DNA from: Schwartzia sp. (in: firmicutes)
GTDB lineage: Bacteria > Bacillota > Negativicutes > Selenomonadales > Selenomonadaceae
Direction of reading: 5' to 3'
Length of the DNA stretch: 13,171 nt
NCBI GenBank assembly: GCA_017939945.1
Contig: JAGAZS010000195.1
Location: 1-13,171 of the forward strand
The notes under the pieces are model-generated. The model was given only the letters and a program-made list of their open reading frames with translations, was not told the origin of the DNA and searched no databases. The position numbers and the translations under genes are program-made. Within the stretch, counting starts at the first letter, position 1, and every line of letters starts with the position of its first letter. Of this stretch, positions 1-7,175 are shown piece after piece.

Positions 1-1
1 G

Positions 2-991
2 GCGAAAGAGGCGGCGCAGCTTGACACGGAGGAGGTACCAAAGGTTGCAGTTCCCGTTTCCCCGACGCCGGCTGCGGAGGCCGAGGAAACGCCGGAAGAT
101 GCCGGGAAAGAGCAGGTGCTTAACGACAAGCAACAGAAAATCAACGCGCTAGAAGACGAGTTGGCCCAAATGCGCCAAATGCTCCGGCAGGTGATGAACC
201 AGCCGGCCGGCGGAGACGAGCCGATGACGCTGAAGGATGCGCTCCAGGCGCAAGAGCTCCGTGATGACGTTATGCAGGACATGATACGTAAGATCCCTCC
301 GGCGACGATGATGCTTGGCAAGGATTTCCCGGAAGCCGTGAAAGCCCTCGGGGATTACCTGCACAGCGTTGTGAAGACCGGAGACGGAATCGGCCTGAAG
401 GCCGGACGCCCCAAGATTGTCGCGCTGATCGGTACGACGGGCGTGGGCAAGACGACGACTATCGCGAAAATTGCCGCGAAATTTGTTTTGGAAAAAGGAA
501 TCCGTGAGATTGCCCTGATTGCAGCTGACAATTACCGTATTGCGGCGGTGGAGCAGCTCAAGACTTATTCCGATATCATCGGACTTCCACTGGAGGTCGT
601 CTTTACGACGTCGGATTTGAAAACCAAGATCCGGCAGCATCGGGACAAGAAGCTGATTCTGATCGACACGGCGGGTCGAAGCCAGAACAATGAGGAACAG
701 ATGGGCGAGCTGAAGGAGTTTTTGGCGACGGAACCGTCCATTGAGAAGCATCTTGTATTGAGCGCGACAACGAAAGAACGAGACGCGGAGACGATTTTCG
801 AACGGTTTGCGGCTTGCCGTCCCGACCGGATATTGCTGACCAAGACAGACGAGACGGAAAACGTCGGATTTATCGTGAATCTTCTTTTCGATCGGCGGTT
901 GGCGCTGTCCTATCTTACGACGGGACAGACGGTACCCGATGATATTGAGCCGGCGAAGCCTGAAGCTCTGGCAAGGTTGATGCTGAGGTAA
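2..991 (+). CDS. flhF: Flagellar biosynthesis GTPase FlhF (5' end outside window)
   Basis: FlhF is an SRP-family GTPase that places and promotes assembly of flagella at the membrane. The frame is open from base 2 with no stop, so the true start lies upstream; the GTG at 116 is internal. The visible part is an Ala/Glu/Pro linker, a helical N domain (about 160-400) and the GTPase domain. Counting residues from the GTG codon at 116, I see the P-loop GTTGVGKT (106-113), DNYRIAAVEQ (138-147), DTAGR (184-188) and TKTD (242-245). Most relatives have GPTGVGKT and DTYRI, so these are mild variants. The NG core is complete to the natural C-terminus; the basic N-terminal B domain is missing. flhG follows after 6 bases, its ribosome-binding site lying in the last flhF codons, which suggests coupled translation. 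Family assignment is secure from motifs and gene order. Confidence 0.95.
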   Translation, partial: AKEAAQLDTEEVPKVAVPVSPTPAAEAEETPEDAGKEQVLNDKQQKINALEDELAQMRQMLRQVMNQPAGGDEPMTLKDALQAQELRDDVMQDMIRKIPPATMMLGKDFPEAVKALGDYLHSVVKTGDGIGLKAGRPKIVALIGTTGVGKTTTIAKIAAKFVLEKGIREIALIAADNYRIAAVEQLKTYSDIIGLPLEVVFTTSDLKTKIRQHRDKKLILIDTAGRSQNNEEQMGELKEFLATEPSIEKHLVLSATTKERDAETIFERFAACRPDRILLTKTDETENVGFIVNLLFDRRLALSYLTTGQTVPDDIEPAKPEALARLMLR

Positions 992-997
992 TGTGAA

Positions 998-1978
998 ATG
1001 AGGGATCAGGCGTCGAGCCTGCGGGAGCTCGTACAGGAAAAAAATGAATACAGCGAGCCGCAGCCTGCGCCGTCTTATCCGCCCACGCAGGGAATTCCGT
1101 CCGCGGTGCCTGCGCCACAGGCTGATGTACAGGAAGTCCTGCCGGTGTATAAACGGGTTTTTCGTCCGACAATCCGGACGAGCGCCCGGGTGATTGCTGT
1201 CACCAGCGGCAAGGGAGGCGTCGGCAAGACGAATCTGACGGTAAACCTTGCGATAGCGATGGCAAAAATCGGGCGGCGTGTCCTGATTGTTGACGCCGAC
1301 CTCGGCATGGCGAATGTCGACGTGGTGCTCGGCACGATGTCAAAACATCATTTGCTGCATCTTTTGCAGCCCGATGTGCAGCTGGAGGATGTGCTGATTC
1401 ACGGCCCCTACGGTGTGAATTACATTTCCGGCGGTTCGGCCATAGAGCGTGCGGTGGATTTTACGCCGCAGGAACGCAAGTGCCTGATGGACAAGCTGGC
1501 CGCCTGTGAATCGATGGCGGATATCGTGCTTGTAGATACGGGAGCGGGACTCGGGCGGAATGTACTCGATTTTATTCTGGCGGCGGACGAGGTCATCCTC
1601 GTGACGACGCCGGAGCCGACTGCGTTGACGGATGCGTACGCGGTCATGAAAGCGTACAGCATGAATTCCGAAAAAAAAGACTTGAAGATTGTGGTCAATC
1701 GCGTATATGATGAGAGTGAAAGTACGGAAGTCGTGACAAAGCTTCAGCGGACGTCGGAAAAATTTCTTTCGATGCCGCTGACAAGTCTCGGGTATATTTA
1801 TGAGGACAGGAGTGTCATGAACGCGGTCAAACGCCAGCAGCCGCTGCTTTCCGCTTTTCCCGACACGATGGCGTCGCGCTGTGTTGAAATGATTGCCAAA
1901 AATGTTCTTTACGGAGGAGAGCATAAAATTCGTTTAGGTTGGAAGGGTTTTTTGCAACGCGTGTTGAATTTCTCCTAG
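998..1978 (+). CDS. flhG: FlhG (YlxH), MinD-like flagellar number ATPase
   Basis: FlhG is a ParA/MinD-type ATPase that works with FlhF to control flagellar number and position. The 326-residue protein opens with DQASSLR at residues 3-9, matching the DQAxxLR motif known to stimulate FlhF GTPase activity. A Pro-rich spacer follows (about 20-60). The deviant Walker A is GKGGVGKT (71-78) with signature Lys72. VDADLGMANVD (98-108) and VDTGAGLG (179-186) complete the nucleotide site. The last 17 residues, beginning KIRLGWKGF, form a basic amphipathic stretch like the MinD/FlhG membrane-targeting helix. The ATG at 998 is supported by GAGG at 985-988 and by the motif lying directly at the N-terminus. 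No convincing terminator follows; a weak stem before the T run at 1985-1990 has only about 3 pairs. Confidence 0.95.
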   Translation: MRDQASSLRELVQEKNEYSEPQPAPSYPPTQGIPSAVPAPQADVQEVLPVYKRVFRPTIRTSARVIAVTSGKGGVGKTNLTVNLAIAMAKIGRRVLIVDADLGMANVDVVLGTMSKHHLLHLLQPDVQLEDVLIHGPYGVNYISGGSAIERAVDFTPQERKCLMDKLAACESMADIVLVDTGAGLGRNVLDFILAADEVILVTTPEPTALTDAYAVMKAYSMNSEKKDLKIVVNRVYDESESTEVVTKLQRTSEKFLSMPLTSLGYIYEDRSVMNAVKRQQPLLSAFPDTMASRCVEMIAKNVLYGGEHKIRLGWKGFLQRVLNFS

Positions 1979-2246
1979 AAGAGGTTTTTTGACATCTTTT
2001 ATATAAATTTTCCGTGGGGAGGTGCCGATCATGCCAAGGGATGCTGACGGGATACCATGCATGATCCGAAGAAGGCAAGGGAATGCCTGGGGTTGGGCTT
2101 TGATGCGCGAGAGTTTTTTGCGAAGAGCGCAATCAGGCGCCTTATGCCCCCTCAGAACCGGTTCCGCGCGGTCGATAGGGGAAGGGCCGACGGAATGCTG
2201 ACGTTCTGAGACGAAGACCGATTCGGTCCAGATAGGGGGACAGTCA
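1979..2246 (+). promoter_or_regulatory. Structured cheB leader / intergenic region
   Basis: This is the only gene-free stretch of its size inside the operon. It holds a candidate sigma-D promoter (2004-2031) and several foldable elements. TGATGCGC (2101-2108) can pair with GCGC-A-ATCA (2127-2135) with one bulged A. CCCCCT (2147-2152) can pair with AGGGG (2177-2181) or with the cheB Shine-Dalgarno AGGGGG (2234-2239). Dyads are GAACCGGTTC (2155-2164), CCGCGCGG (2164-2171) and a 6+1+6 dyad GACCGATTCGGTC (2216-2228) just before the Shine-Dalgarno. ATGCTGACG occurs twice (2041-2049, 2195-2203). I looked for the conserved cores of cyclic-di-GMP-I (GEMM) riboswitches and did not see them. A regulatory role is inference from position and pairing potential. 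Confidence 0.4.
2004..2031 (+). promoter_or_regulatory. Candidate sigma-D (FliA-type) promoter before cheB
   Basis: TAAA at 2004-2007 and GCCGATCA at 2024-2031 resemble the flagellar sigma consensus TAAA-N15-GCCGATAA, with a 16-base spacer and a mismatch in the -10. Transcription would start near 2038 and give cheB a leader of about 210 bases. The encoded sigma-D lies downstream in the same operon, so a feedback loop is plausible. A TTGACA at 1989-1994 has no -10 at proper spacing (TATAAA begins only 7 bases later), so a sigma-A promoter is not supported. Confidence 0.4.
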
Positions 2247-3431
2247 ATGATTCGAGTAGTGATTGCCGACGACTCTGCGTTCATGCGCATGGTGTTGTCG
2301 GATATGTTCAAGAAGCAATCGGATTTTGAAGTTGTCGGGGTCGCGAAGAACGGCAAAGAGGCGGTCGAGAAAGTCAAAGAGCTAAGTCCCGATCTTGTGA
2401 CGATGGACGTCAATATGCCGGTGATGGATGGCCTGCAAGCGCTGGAAGTCATCATGAAGGACTGCCCGACGCCGGTCGTGATGTTCTCGAGTCTCACGCA
2501 AGATGGCGCAAAGGCGACAATCAAGGCTTTGTCCCTCGGCGCGGTGGATTTCGTGAGCAAGATGGGCGGCTCCATATCAAAAGTTGACACAGTGGAGGAC
2601 GAAATCCTGACGAAGGCTCGGACTGCGGCTTATGCGAAAGGAGTCCTGCGGCGAGGCGTCGCATCTTCTCCGCCACGAGAGCCAAAGCCGGCAACGGCGC
2701 CGGAGACGACAGCGTCTCCGCCACCGGCTTCTCCGTCCGGGCCGACGATGCGGCGGATTTCCCTTCCGACACGCAAAGGCTATACGCCGCCGCCCTCACC
2801 GCCGCCGCTTACATTGCGGCCAAAGCCGGCTGCGTCTATACCTGCGGCATCGGCAAAAGGCGGTACTGGCAGAAAGCTGGTCGTGCTGGGATGCTCGACA
2901 GGGGGGCCGAAGGCGCTTCAGACTGTCGTGGCGGGGCTGCCGCGAAATCTGCCATGCGGCGTCCTCATCGTTCAGCACATGCCGCCGGGTTTTACGAAAT
3001 CCCTGGCGGAAAGATTGAACGAAATCTCACAAATTTCCGTGAAAGAAGCAGAAAATCATGATATGATAAAGGCAGGGCAGGTGTATATCGCTCCCGGCAA
3101 TTATCATATGACAGTTTCAGGCGGCGGAAGGGAAATCCTCTTGAACCAGGACCCGCCGATTGGGACGCTCCGCCCGGCGGCTGATGTGCTCTTCAAGTCA
3201 GCGGCTCCGCTTGGCAGGGACATAGTTTCAGTTATCCTGACAGGCATGGGAAGCGACGGGGCTATCGGCATGACGGAAATCAAGAAGACAGGCGGCTACG
3301 TCATCGCGGAAAGCGAGGAAACGGCCATTGTCTATGGAATGCCGAAAGCTGTAGTCGATCTCGGCCTCGCCGATGAGATAAAGCCCTTGCAAGCCATTGC
3401 AGGTGCGATTGTAAGTGCAGTCAGCCACTAA
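2247..3431 (+). CDS. cheB: CheB, chemotaxis protein-glutamate methylesterase
   Basis: CheB removes methyl groups from (and can deamidate) chemoreceptor glutamates for adaptation, and is activated by phosphotransfer from CheA. The 394 residues divide into a receiver domain (1-125), a Pro/Ala/Ser-rich linker (about 135-207) and the methylesterase domain (208-394). Receiver residues are D8 and D9, phosphoacceptor D54 in TMDVNMPVMDG, S81 and K105. The esterase triad is S217 in GCSTGG, H244 in QHMPPGF and D337 in TGMGSDG; Cys replaces the more usual Ala before the catalytic Ser. ATG 2247 follows AGGGGGA (2234-2240) with a 6-base spacer. The linker is longer than in E. coli CheB. No cheR is in the window, so the opposing methyltransferase is encoded elsewhere. 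Confidence 0.97.
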   Translation: MIRVVIADDSAFMRMVLSDMFKKQSDFEVVGVAKNGKEAVEKVKELSPDLVTMDVNMPVMDGLQALEVIMKDCPTPVVMFSSLTQDGAKATIKALSLGAVDFVSKMGGSISKVDTVEDEILTKARTAAYAKGVLRRGVASSPPREPKPATAPETTASPPPASPSGPTMRRISLPTRKGYTPPPSPPPLTLRPKPAASIPAASAKGGTGRKLVVLGCSTGGPKALQTVVAGLPRNLPCGVLIVQHMPPGFTKSLAERLNEISQISVKEAENHDMIKAGQVYIAPGNYHMTVSGGGREILLNQDPPIGTLRPAADVLFKSAAPLGRDIVSVILTGMGSDGAIGMTEIKKTGGYVIAESEETAIVYGMPKAVVDLGLADEIKPLQAIAGAIVSAVSH

Positions 3432-3440
3432 GGAAGAAAT

Positions 3441-3447
3441 AGGGGGA
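3441..3447 (+). promoter_or_regulatory. Ribosome-binding site that fixes the cheA start
   Basis: AGGGGGA lies 6 bases before ATG 3454. The same AGGGGG core precedes cheB and cheW at similar spacing. It argues against the in-frame GTG at 3415, which would lie inside cheB and add 13 residues with no family match. Confidence 0.75.
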
Positions 3448-3453
3448 ATAGAA

Positions 3454-5556
3454 ATGGACACAAATCAGTACATGGAAATGTTTTTGGAAGAATCTCGTGA
3501 ACATTTGCAGTCGCTGAACGATGGTCTCTTGGCATTGGAGAACGATCCGGAAGAGATATCGGTCGTCAATGATATCTTCCGCAACGCTCACACAATCAAG
3601 GGCATGTCGGCGACGATGGGATTCACGAAGATCGCCGAGTTGACCCATGACATGGAAAATGTGTTCGATCTTCTACGCACGGAGAAGATGAAGGTCAACG
3701 AAGATATCATGGATACGCTTTTTAAGACCATCGACTCCTTGGAGCAGATGATCGAGAGCGTTGGAGCGGGCGGACCGGAGGATGTTGTCGATATTACGGG
3801 ATTTGAATCGAAGCTCAGCGCGCTTGCCAGCGGCAAGCCTGTGTCTGAGGCGGAGCCGGCTCCGGCGGCTGCCGCGCCTGCAGTCGCGGCTCCGGCAGTC
3901 GCCGCTCCGGCAGCCGCCGCGTCGTCTATCGAATATTCGGATACGGATAAGGACGTCATTACGGAGGCTGCGAACGGCGGGATGCATGCCTATCATATCA
4001 AGGTGACGCTTTCCGACAGCTGCGTTTTGAAATCAGCGCGTTCCTATATGGTCATGAACGCACTCGATCAGCTTGGCGAGGTCGTGAAGTCCGTTCCGCC
4101 GGCCGAGGATCTGGAACAGGAAAAATTTGAGCATTCCTTCGATGTTGTGGTCGTAACGGATTCCGAGATGAAAACCGTTGAAGATGCGTTGCTTTCCATT
4201 TCGGAAGTGGATTCGGCAGAAATCAAGGATGCGGTGGAGGAACTCAAGGCGTTTGAGGCTCCTGCTCCTGCGCCGGAAGCTGCTCCGGTCGCCGCGCCTG
4301 CAGCTCCTGCGGCAAATGTGCCCGCACCTGCAGCACCTGCCGTGCCGACCGCGAAACCATCCGCGCCTCCGGCGAAGAAGCCGGCGGCAGACGCGAAGAA
4401 GCTCAAGAGCGGCCAGTCGGTCCGCGTGGACATCGAAAAGCTCGATACGTTGATGAACCTGATGGGCGAGCTGGTTATCAATAAGGTTCGTCTGGAGCAG
4501 ATCGGCACCACCCATCGCCTGACGGAACTGACGGAGACACTGGAGCAGATGGATCGTGTGACGACGGATTTGCAGACGGTCGTCATGAAGGTCCGCATGG
4601 TTCCTGTCGGTCAAGTATTCAACCGTTTCCCACGCATGGTCCGCGACCTCGCAAAAGAGCTGGGCAAGGAATTGAACCTGACCATCGAGGGCGAGGAAAC
4701 AGAACTCGACCGCACGGTCATCGACGAGATCGGCGATCCGATTATGCACCTGTTGCGCAACTCTCTGGATCATGGCTTGGAATCCCCCGACGCCCGCGAG
4801 GCGAAAGGCAAGCCGCGCATCGGCGAGGTCGGCTTGATTGCTCGTCATGAAGGCAACAACGTTGTCATCATGGTTACGGACGACGGCAAGGGCATCGACG
4901 CGGATGTGATTCGCCGCAAGGCTGTCGAGAAGGGCATGATTTCTGAAGATGAGGCGAACAGCCTCGACGACGCCGATGCGGTGCGCTTGATTTTCCTGCC
5001 GGGCTTCTCGACGGCGGAAGTGATTACGGACGTCTCGGGACGCGGCGTCGGCATGGACGTTGTCCGGAGCAAGATCGAGACCCTCGGCGGTCATGTGGAC
5101 GTCGAGACGAAGATCGACGAGGGCAGCGTGTTCAAGATCAAGCTGCCGTTGACGCTGGCGATTATCCAGGCTCTTCTCGTTAAGGTGCAGGAAGAGATGT
5201 ACGCGATTCCGCTCGGCTCCATCGACAGCACCATCAATATCACGCAGGAAGACATCAAGACGGTCCGCAACAAGGAAGTTATCGTCCTGCGCGGACAGAT
5301 TATCCCCATCATCCGTCTCGGCGATATTCTCAACGTGCCGCGTGTACATGAGGGGGACAGCGACGATATCTTCGTCGTCGTCGTCCATATCGGCGAGCGC
5401 AAGGCGGGCATTGTGGTCGACAACTTGATCGGCCAGCAGGAAATCGTCATCAAGACGCTTGGCAAGCTCCTCGCAGGGCTCAAGGTGATTTCCGGCGCGA
5501 CGGTGCTCGGCGACGGACGCGTGGCGATGATTCTCGACGTCAGCGCGTTGATGTGA
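3454..5556 (+). CDS. cheA: CheA, chemotaxis histidine kinase
   Basis: CheA autophosphorylates in receptor-CheW arrays and passes phosphate to CheY and CheB. The 700-residue protein has all five domains. P1 (1-125) carries phospho-acceptor H46 in NAHTIKG. An Ala/Pro linker (about 132-157) leads to P2 (about 178-265, response-regulator docking). A second Ala/Pro/Lys linker (about 268-318) precedes P3 dimerisation (about 322-385). P4 kinase motifs are the N box HLLRNSLDHG (432-441, N436), DDGKG (476-480) and GRGVGMD (529-535). P5 (about 563-700) is the CheW-like coupling domain. Length and order are typical. The start at 3454 rests on AGGGGGA (3441-3447); the gap after cheB is 22 bases. The two Ala/Pro linkers are low-complexity GCx/CCx repeats at the DNA level and are likely flexible tethers. 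Confidence 0.97.
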   Translation: MDTNQYMEMFLEESREHLQSLNDGLLALENDPEEISVVNDIFRNAHTIKGMSATMGFTKIAELTHDMENVFDLLRTEKMKVNEDIMDTLFKTIDSLEQMIESVGAGGPEDVVDITGFESKLSALASGKPVSEAEPAPAAAAPAVAAPAVAAPAAAASSIEYSDTDKDVITEAANGGMHAYHIKVTLSDSCVLKSARSYMVMNALDQLGEVVKSVPPAEDLEQEKFEHSFDVVVVTDSEMKTVEDALLSISEVDSAEIKDAVEELKAFEAPAPAPEAAPVAAPAAPAANVPAPAAPAVPTAKPSAPPAKKPAADAKKLKSGQSVRVDIEKLDTLMNLMGELVINKVRLEQIGTTHRLTELTETLEQMDRVTTDLQTVVMKVRMVPVGQVFNRFPRMVRDLAKELGKELNLTIEGEETELDRTVIDEIGDPIMHLLRNSLDHGLESPDAREAKGKPRIGEVGLIARHEGNNVVIMVTDDGKGIDADVIRRKAVEKGMISEDEANSLDDADAVRLIFLPGFSTAEVITDVSGRGVGMDVVRSKIETLGGHVDVETKIDEGSVFKIKLPLTLAIIQALLVKVQEEMYAIPLGSIDSTINITQEDIKTVRNKEVIVLRGQIIPIIRLGDILNVPRVHEGDSDDIFVVVVHIGERKAGIVVDNLIGQQEIVIKTLGKLLAGLKVISGATVLGDGRVAMILDVSALM

Positions 5557-5575
5557 TCGGAAGGGGGAATTAACG

Positions 5576-6046
5576 ATGGCAAAAGAATTGATGACTGTGA
5601 CGGAAGGCGCGACACAGGTTCAGGTCGTGGCGTTCAAGCTGCGCAGGGAGGAATACGGATTCAACATCCTGAACGTGAAGGAAATCAAAGGCTTGACGGA
5701 TATTACGCGAGTGCCGTTCGCCTCGGACTTTATCAAGGGCGTTATCAACCTGCGCGGCTCGGTGCTTCCGGTCATTGACCTCAAAAAGCGTCTCGGACTG
5801 CAGGATATGGAATATACAGATGACACGCGCATCGTCGTCGTCCGCGAGGACGATCTTGAGGTCGGCATGATTGTCGATGCGGTGACGGGCGTCATCACGC
5901 TGAACGGCGAGCATATCGACGCGGCGAAGTCCGTGGACAACGAGAACAGCCGTTTCATCACGGGCGTCGGCAAGGTGGAAGAGGAACGTCTGATTATCCT
6001 TCTGAATCTTGAAGCCATTATCGGGCTTCAGGACGAAATCAAGTGA
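5576..6046 (+). CDS. cheW: CheW, chemotaxis coupling protein
   Basis: CheW is the cytoplasmic adaptor that joins receptors to the P5 domain of CheA. The 156-residue protein is a single CheW/SH3-like domain of usual length. It contains the family signature GVINLRGSVLPVIDLKKRLG at residues 55-74, including R60 of the NLRG motif at the receptor/CheA interface, and a well-conserved C-terminal half ending in LLNLEAIIGL. ATG 5576 follows AAGGGGGA (5561-5568) at a 7-base spacer, 19 bases after the cheA stop. Gene order directly after cheA supports joint expression. Nothing looks broken. A CheV is unlikely because there is no receiver domain. Confidence 0.96.
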   Translation: MAKELMTVTEGATQVQVVAFKLRREEYGFNILNVKEIKGLTDITRVPFASDFIKGVINLRGSVLPVIDLKKRLGLQDMEYTDDTRIVVVREDDLEVGMIVDAVTGVITLNGEHIDAAKSVDNENSRFITGVGKVEEERLIILLNLEAIIGLQDEIK

Positions 6047-6064
6047 CGAAAGCGAGGAGCAGCT

Positions 6065-6688
6065 ATGGCAATATCTGACGATATTTTGGAGCTGAGTCCG
6101 GTCCAGCTTGACGCCTTGCGGGAAATCGGCAACGTGGGCGCCGGGAATTCCGCGACGGCGTTGTCGCAGATTATCAATCATAGAATTGATATGAACGTGC
6201 CGCAGGTCTCCATTGTTCCGATTACGGACGTGCCGGATCTCGTGGGCGGCCCGGACGTGATGGTTGCGGGCGTATTCCTTCGGGTTTACGGCGCGGCGCC
6301 GAGCAACATCCTTTTCCTGTTGCCCCAGGAAAGCGCGTTTTATCTTGTGGACATGATTTTGGGAAAACCGCACGGCGAGACGAAGACCTTGGATTTCATG
6401 GACGAGTCCGCGCTGATGGAAATCGGCAATATTCTTGCGGGCGCATATCTGAATGCACTTTTCAATCTGACAAAGCTTTCTTTGCTGCCGTCGATTCCGG
6501 CGCTGGCAATGGACATGGCGGGAGCGATTCTCTCCGTTGTTTTGATCCAGCTTGGGCAGATGGGAGATCACGCGCTTGTCATTGAAACGGAATTCCAGGC
6601 GGATGAGGACGGAATCAAGGGGCATTTCTTCCTCGTACCGGATCCGGGTTCTCTCGATACAATTCTGACGGCTGTGGGAGTGGGATAA
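6065..6688 (+). CDS. cheC: CheC, CheY-P phosphatase
   Basis: CheC belongs to the CheC/CheX/FliY family; it dephosphorylates CheY-P and binds CheD. The 207-residue protein keeps both copies of the active-site pattern D/S-x3-E-x2-N-x22-P. Site 1 is D16, E20, N23, P46 within LREIGNVGAGN. Site 2 is S115, E119, N122, P145 within LMEIGNILAG. Two intact sites and the lack of a switch-binding N-terminal extension or SpoA domain argue for CheC over FliY or CheX. ATG 6065 follows GAGGAG (6054-6059) with 5 bases spacing. The stop is one base from the cheD start, fitting the known CheC-CheD partnership. Confidence 0.95.
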   Translation: MAISDDILELSPVQLDALREIGNVGAGNSATALSQIINHRIDMNVPQVSIVPITDVPDLVGGPDVMVAGVFLRVYGAAPSNILFLLPQESAFYLVDMILGKPHGETKTLDFMDESALMEIGNILAGAYLNALFNLTKLSLLPSIPALAMDMAGAILSVVLIQLGQMGDHALVIETEFQADEDGIKGHFFLVPDPGSLDTILTAVGVG

Positions 6689-6689
6689 T

Positions 6690-7175
6690 ATGGCAGAACT
6701 GATCAAGGTCGGCATGGCTGACTACAAGGTCGGTCGAGCTCCCGCAATCCTCATCAGCTATGGCTTGGGGTCTTGCATCGGGGTGTCGATGTACGATCCG
6801 ACGGCGAAGGTCGGCGGATTGCTCCACATTATGCTCCCCGACAGCAAATCGTCCAGAACGACGGAAAACCCGGCTAAATTTGCGGATACGGGTATGCCCT
6901 TGATGCTGAAAGACGTCTTGGCCCTCGGCGCAAATAAGAGCCGACTTGTAGCGAAGATGGCAGGCGGTGCGCAGATGTTCGCGTTTGCGAAGGCGACTGA
7001 TATTATGAAGGTCGGGCAGCGGAACGCGGAGACGGTCAAGGAAATCCTGAAGACGATGGGAATCCGGCTTTTGGCTGAGGATACGGGAGAGAATTACGGC
7101 CGTACGGTGCAGATCAACCTGGAAAACGGGGTCTATACCGTGAAGACGATGGTAAAAGGTGAGAAGGATATTTAA
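6690..7175 (+). CDS. cheD: CheD, chemoreceptor glutamine deamidase
   Basis: CheD deamidates receptor glutamines and forms a feedback complex with CheC. The 161-residue protein shows the family core LGLGSCIGV-type sequence with catalytic C29 (GLGSCIGV, 25-32), H46 in GGLLHIMLP (42-50) and the conserved KFADTGMP (63-70). The third active-site position, six residues before the Cys (Thr21 in Thermotoga maritima CheD, from memory), is Ser23 here, a conservative change. ATG 6690 lies one base after the cheC stop, with GGGAG at 6676-6680. Length is normal. The next gene begins on the base after its stop codon, so translation is probably coupled. Confidence 0.95.
   Translation: MAELIKVGMADYKVGRAPAILISYGLGSCIGVSMYDPTAKVGGLLHIMLPDSKSSRTTENPAKFADTGMPLMLKDVLALGANKSRLVAKMAGGAQMFAFAKATDIMKVGQRNAETVKEILKTMGIRLLAEDTGENYGRTVQINLENGVYTVKTMVKGEKDI

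Noticed and set aside
1965..1990. Terminator after flhG before the T run
   Set aside because: The best stem I can draw has about three pairs, too weak to call.
1989..2007. TTGACA...TATAAA as a sigma-A promoter after flhG
   Set aside because: The two boxes are only 7 bases apart, far from the 16-18 needed.
2031..2201. 56-codon ORF in the cheB leader with a strong Shine-Dalgarno (GGGGAGGT at 2016-2023)
   Set aside because: The product is Arg/Gly/Trp-rich with no pattern, and the GGAGG-ATG arrangement overlaps the candidate sigma-D -10 box, so a transcript from that promoter would lack its start. A leader peptide on read-through transcripts is not excluded.
1979..2246. Cyclic-di-GMP riboswitch in the cheB leader
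   Set aside because: The conserved GEMM core and tetraloop-receptor sequences are not visible.
3415..3453. GTG at 3415 as the cheA start
   Set aside because: It lies inside cheB, lacks a good ribosome-binding site and adds 13 residues not typical of CheA; ATG 3454 has AGGGGGA at proper spacing.
4033..5388. 451-codon minus-strand ORF opposite cheA
   Set aside because: It is a shadow of high-GC cheA codons; the product is His/Arg/Asp-rich without domain structure, and cheA is complete on the other strand.
5570..6715. 381-codon minus-strand ORF opposite cheW and cheC
   Set aside because: Both cheW and cheC are intact and fully conserved on the + strand; the antisense product shows no motif and no ribosome-binding context.
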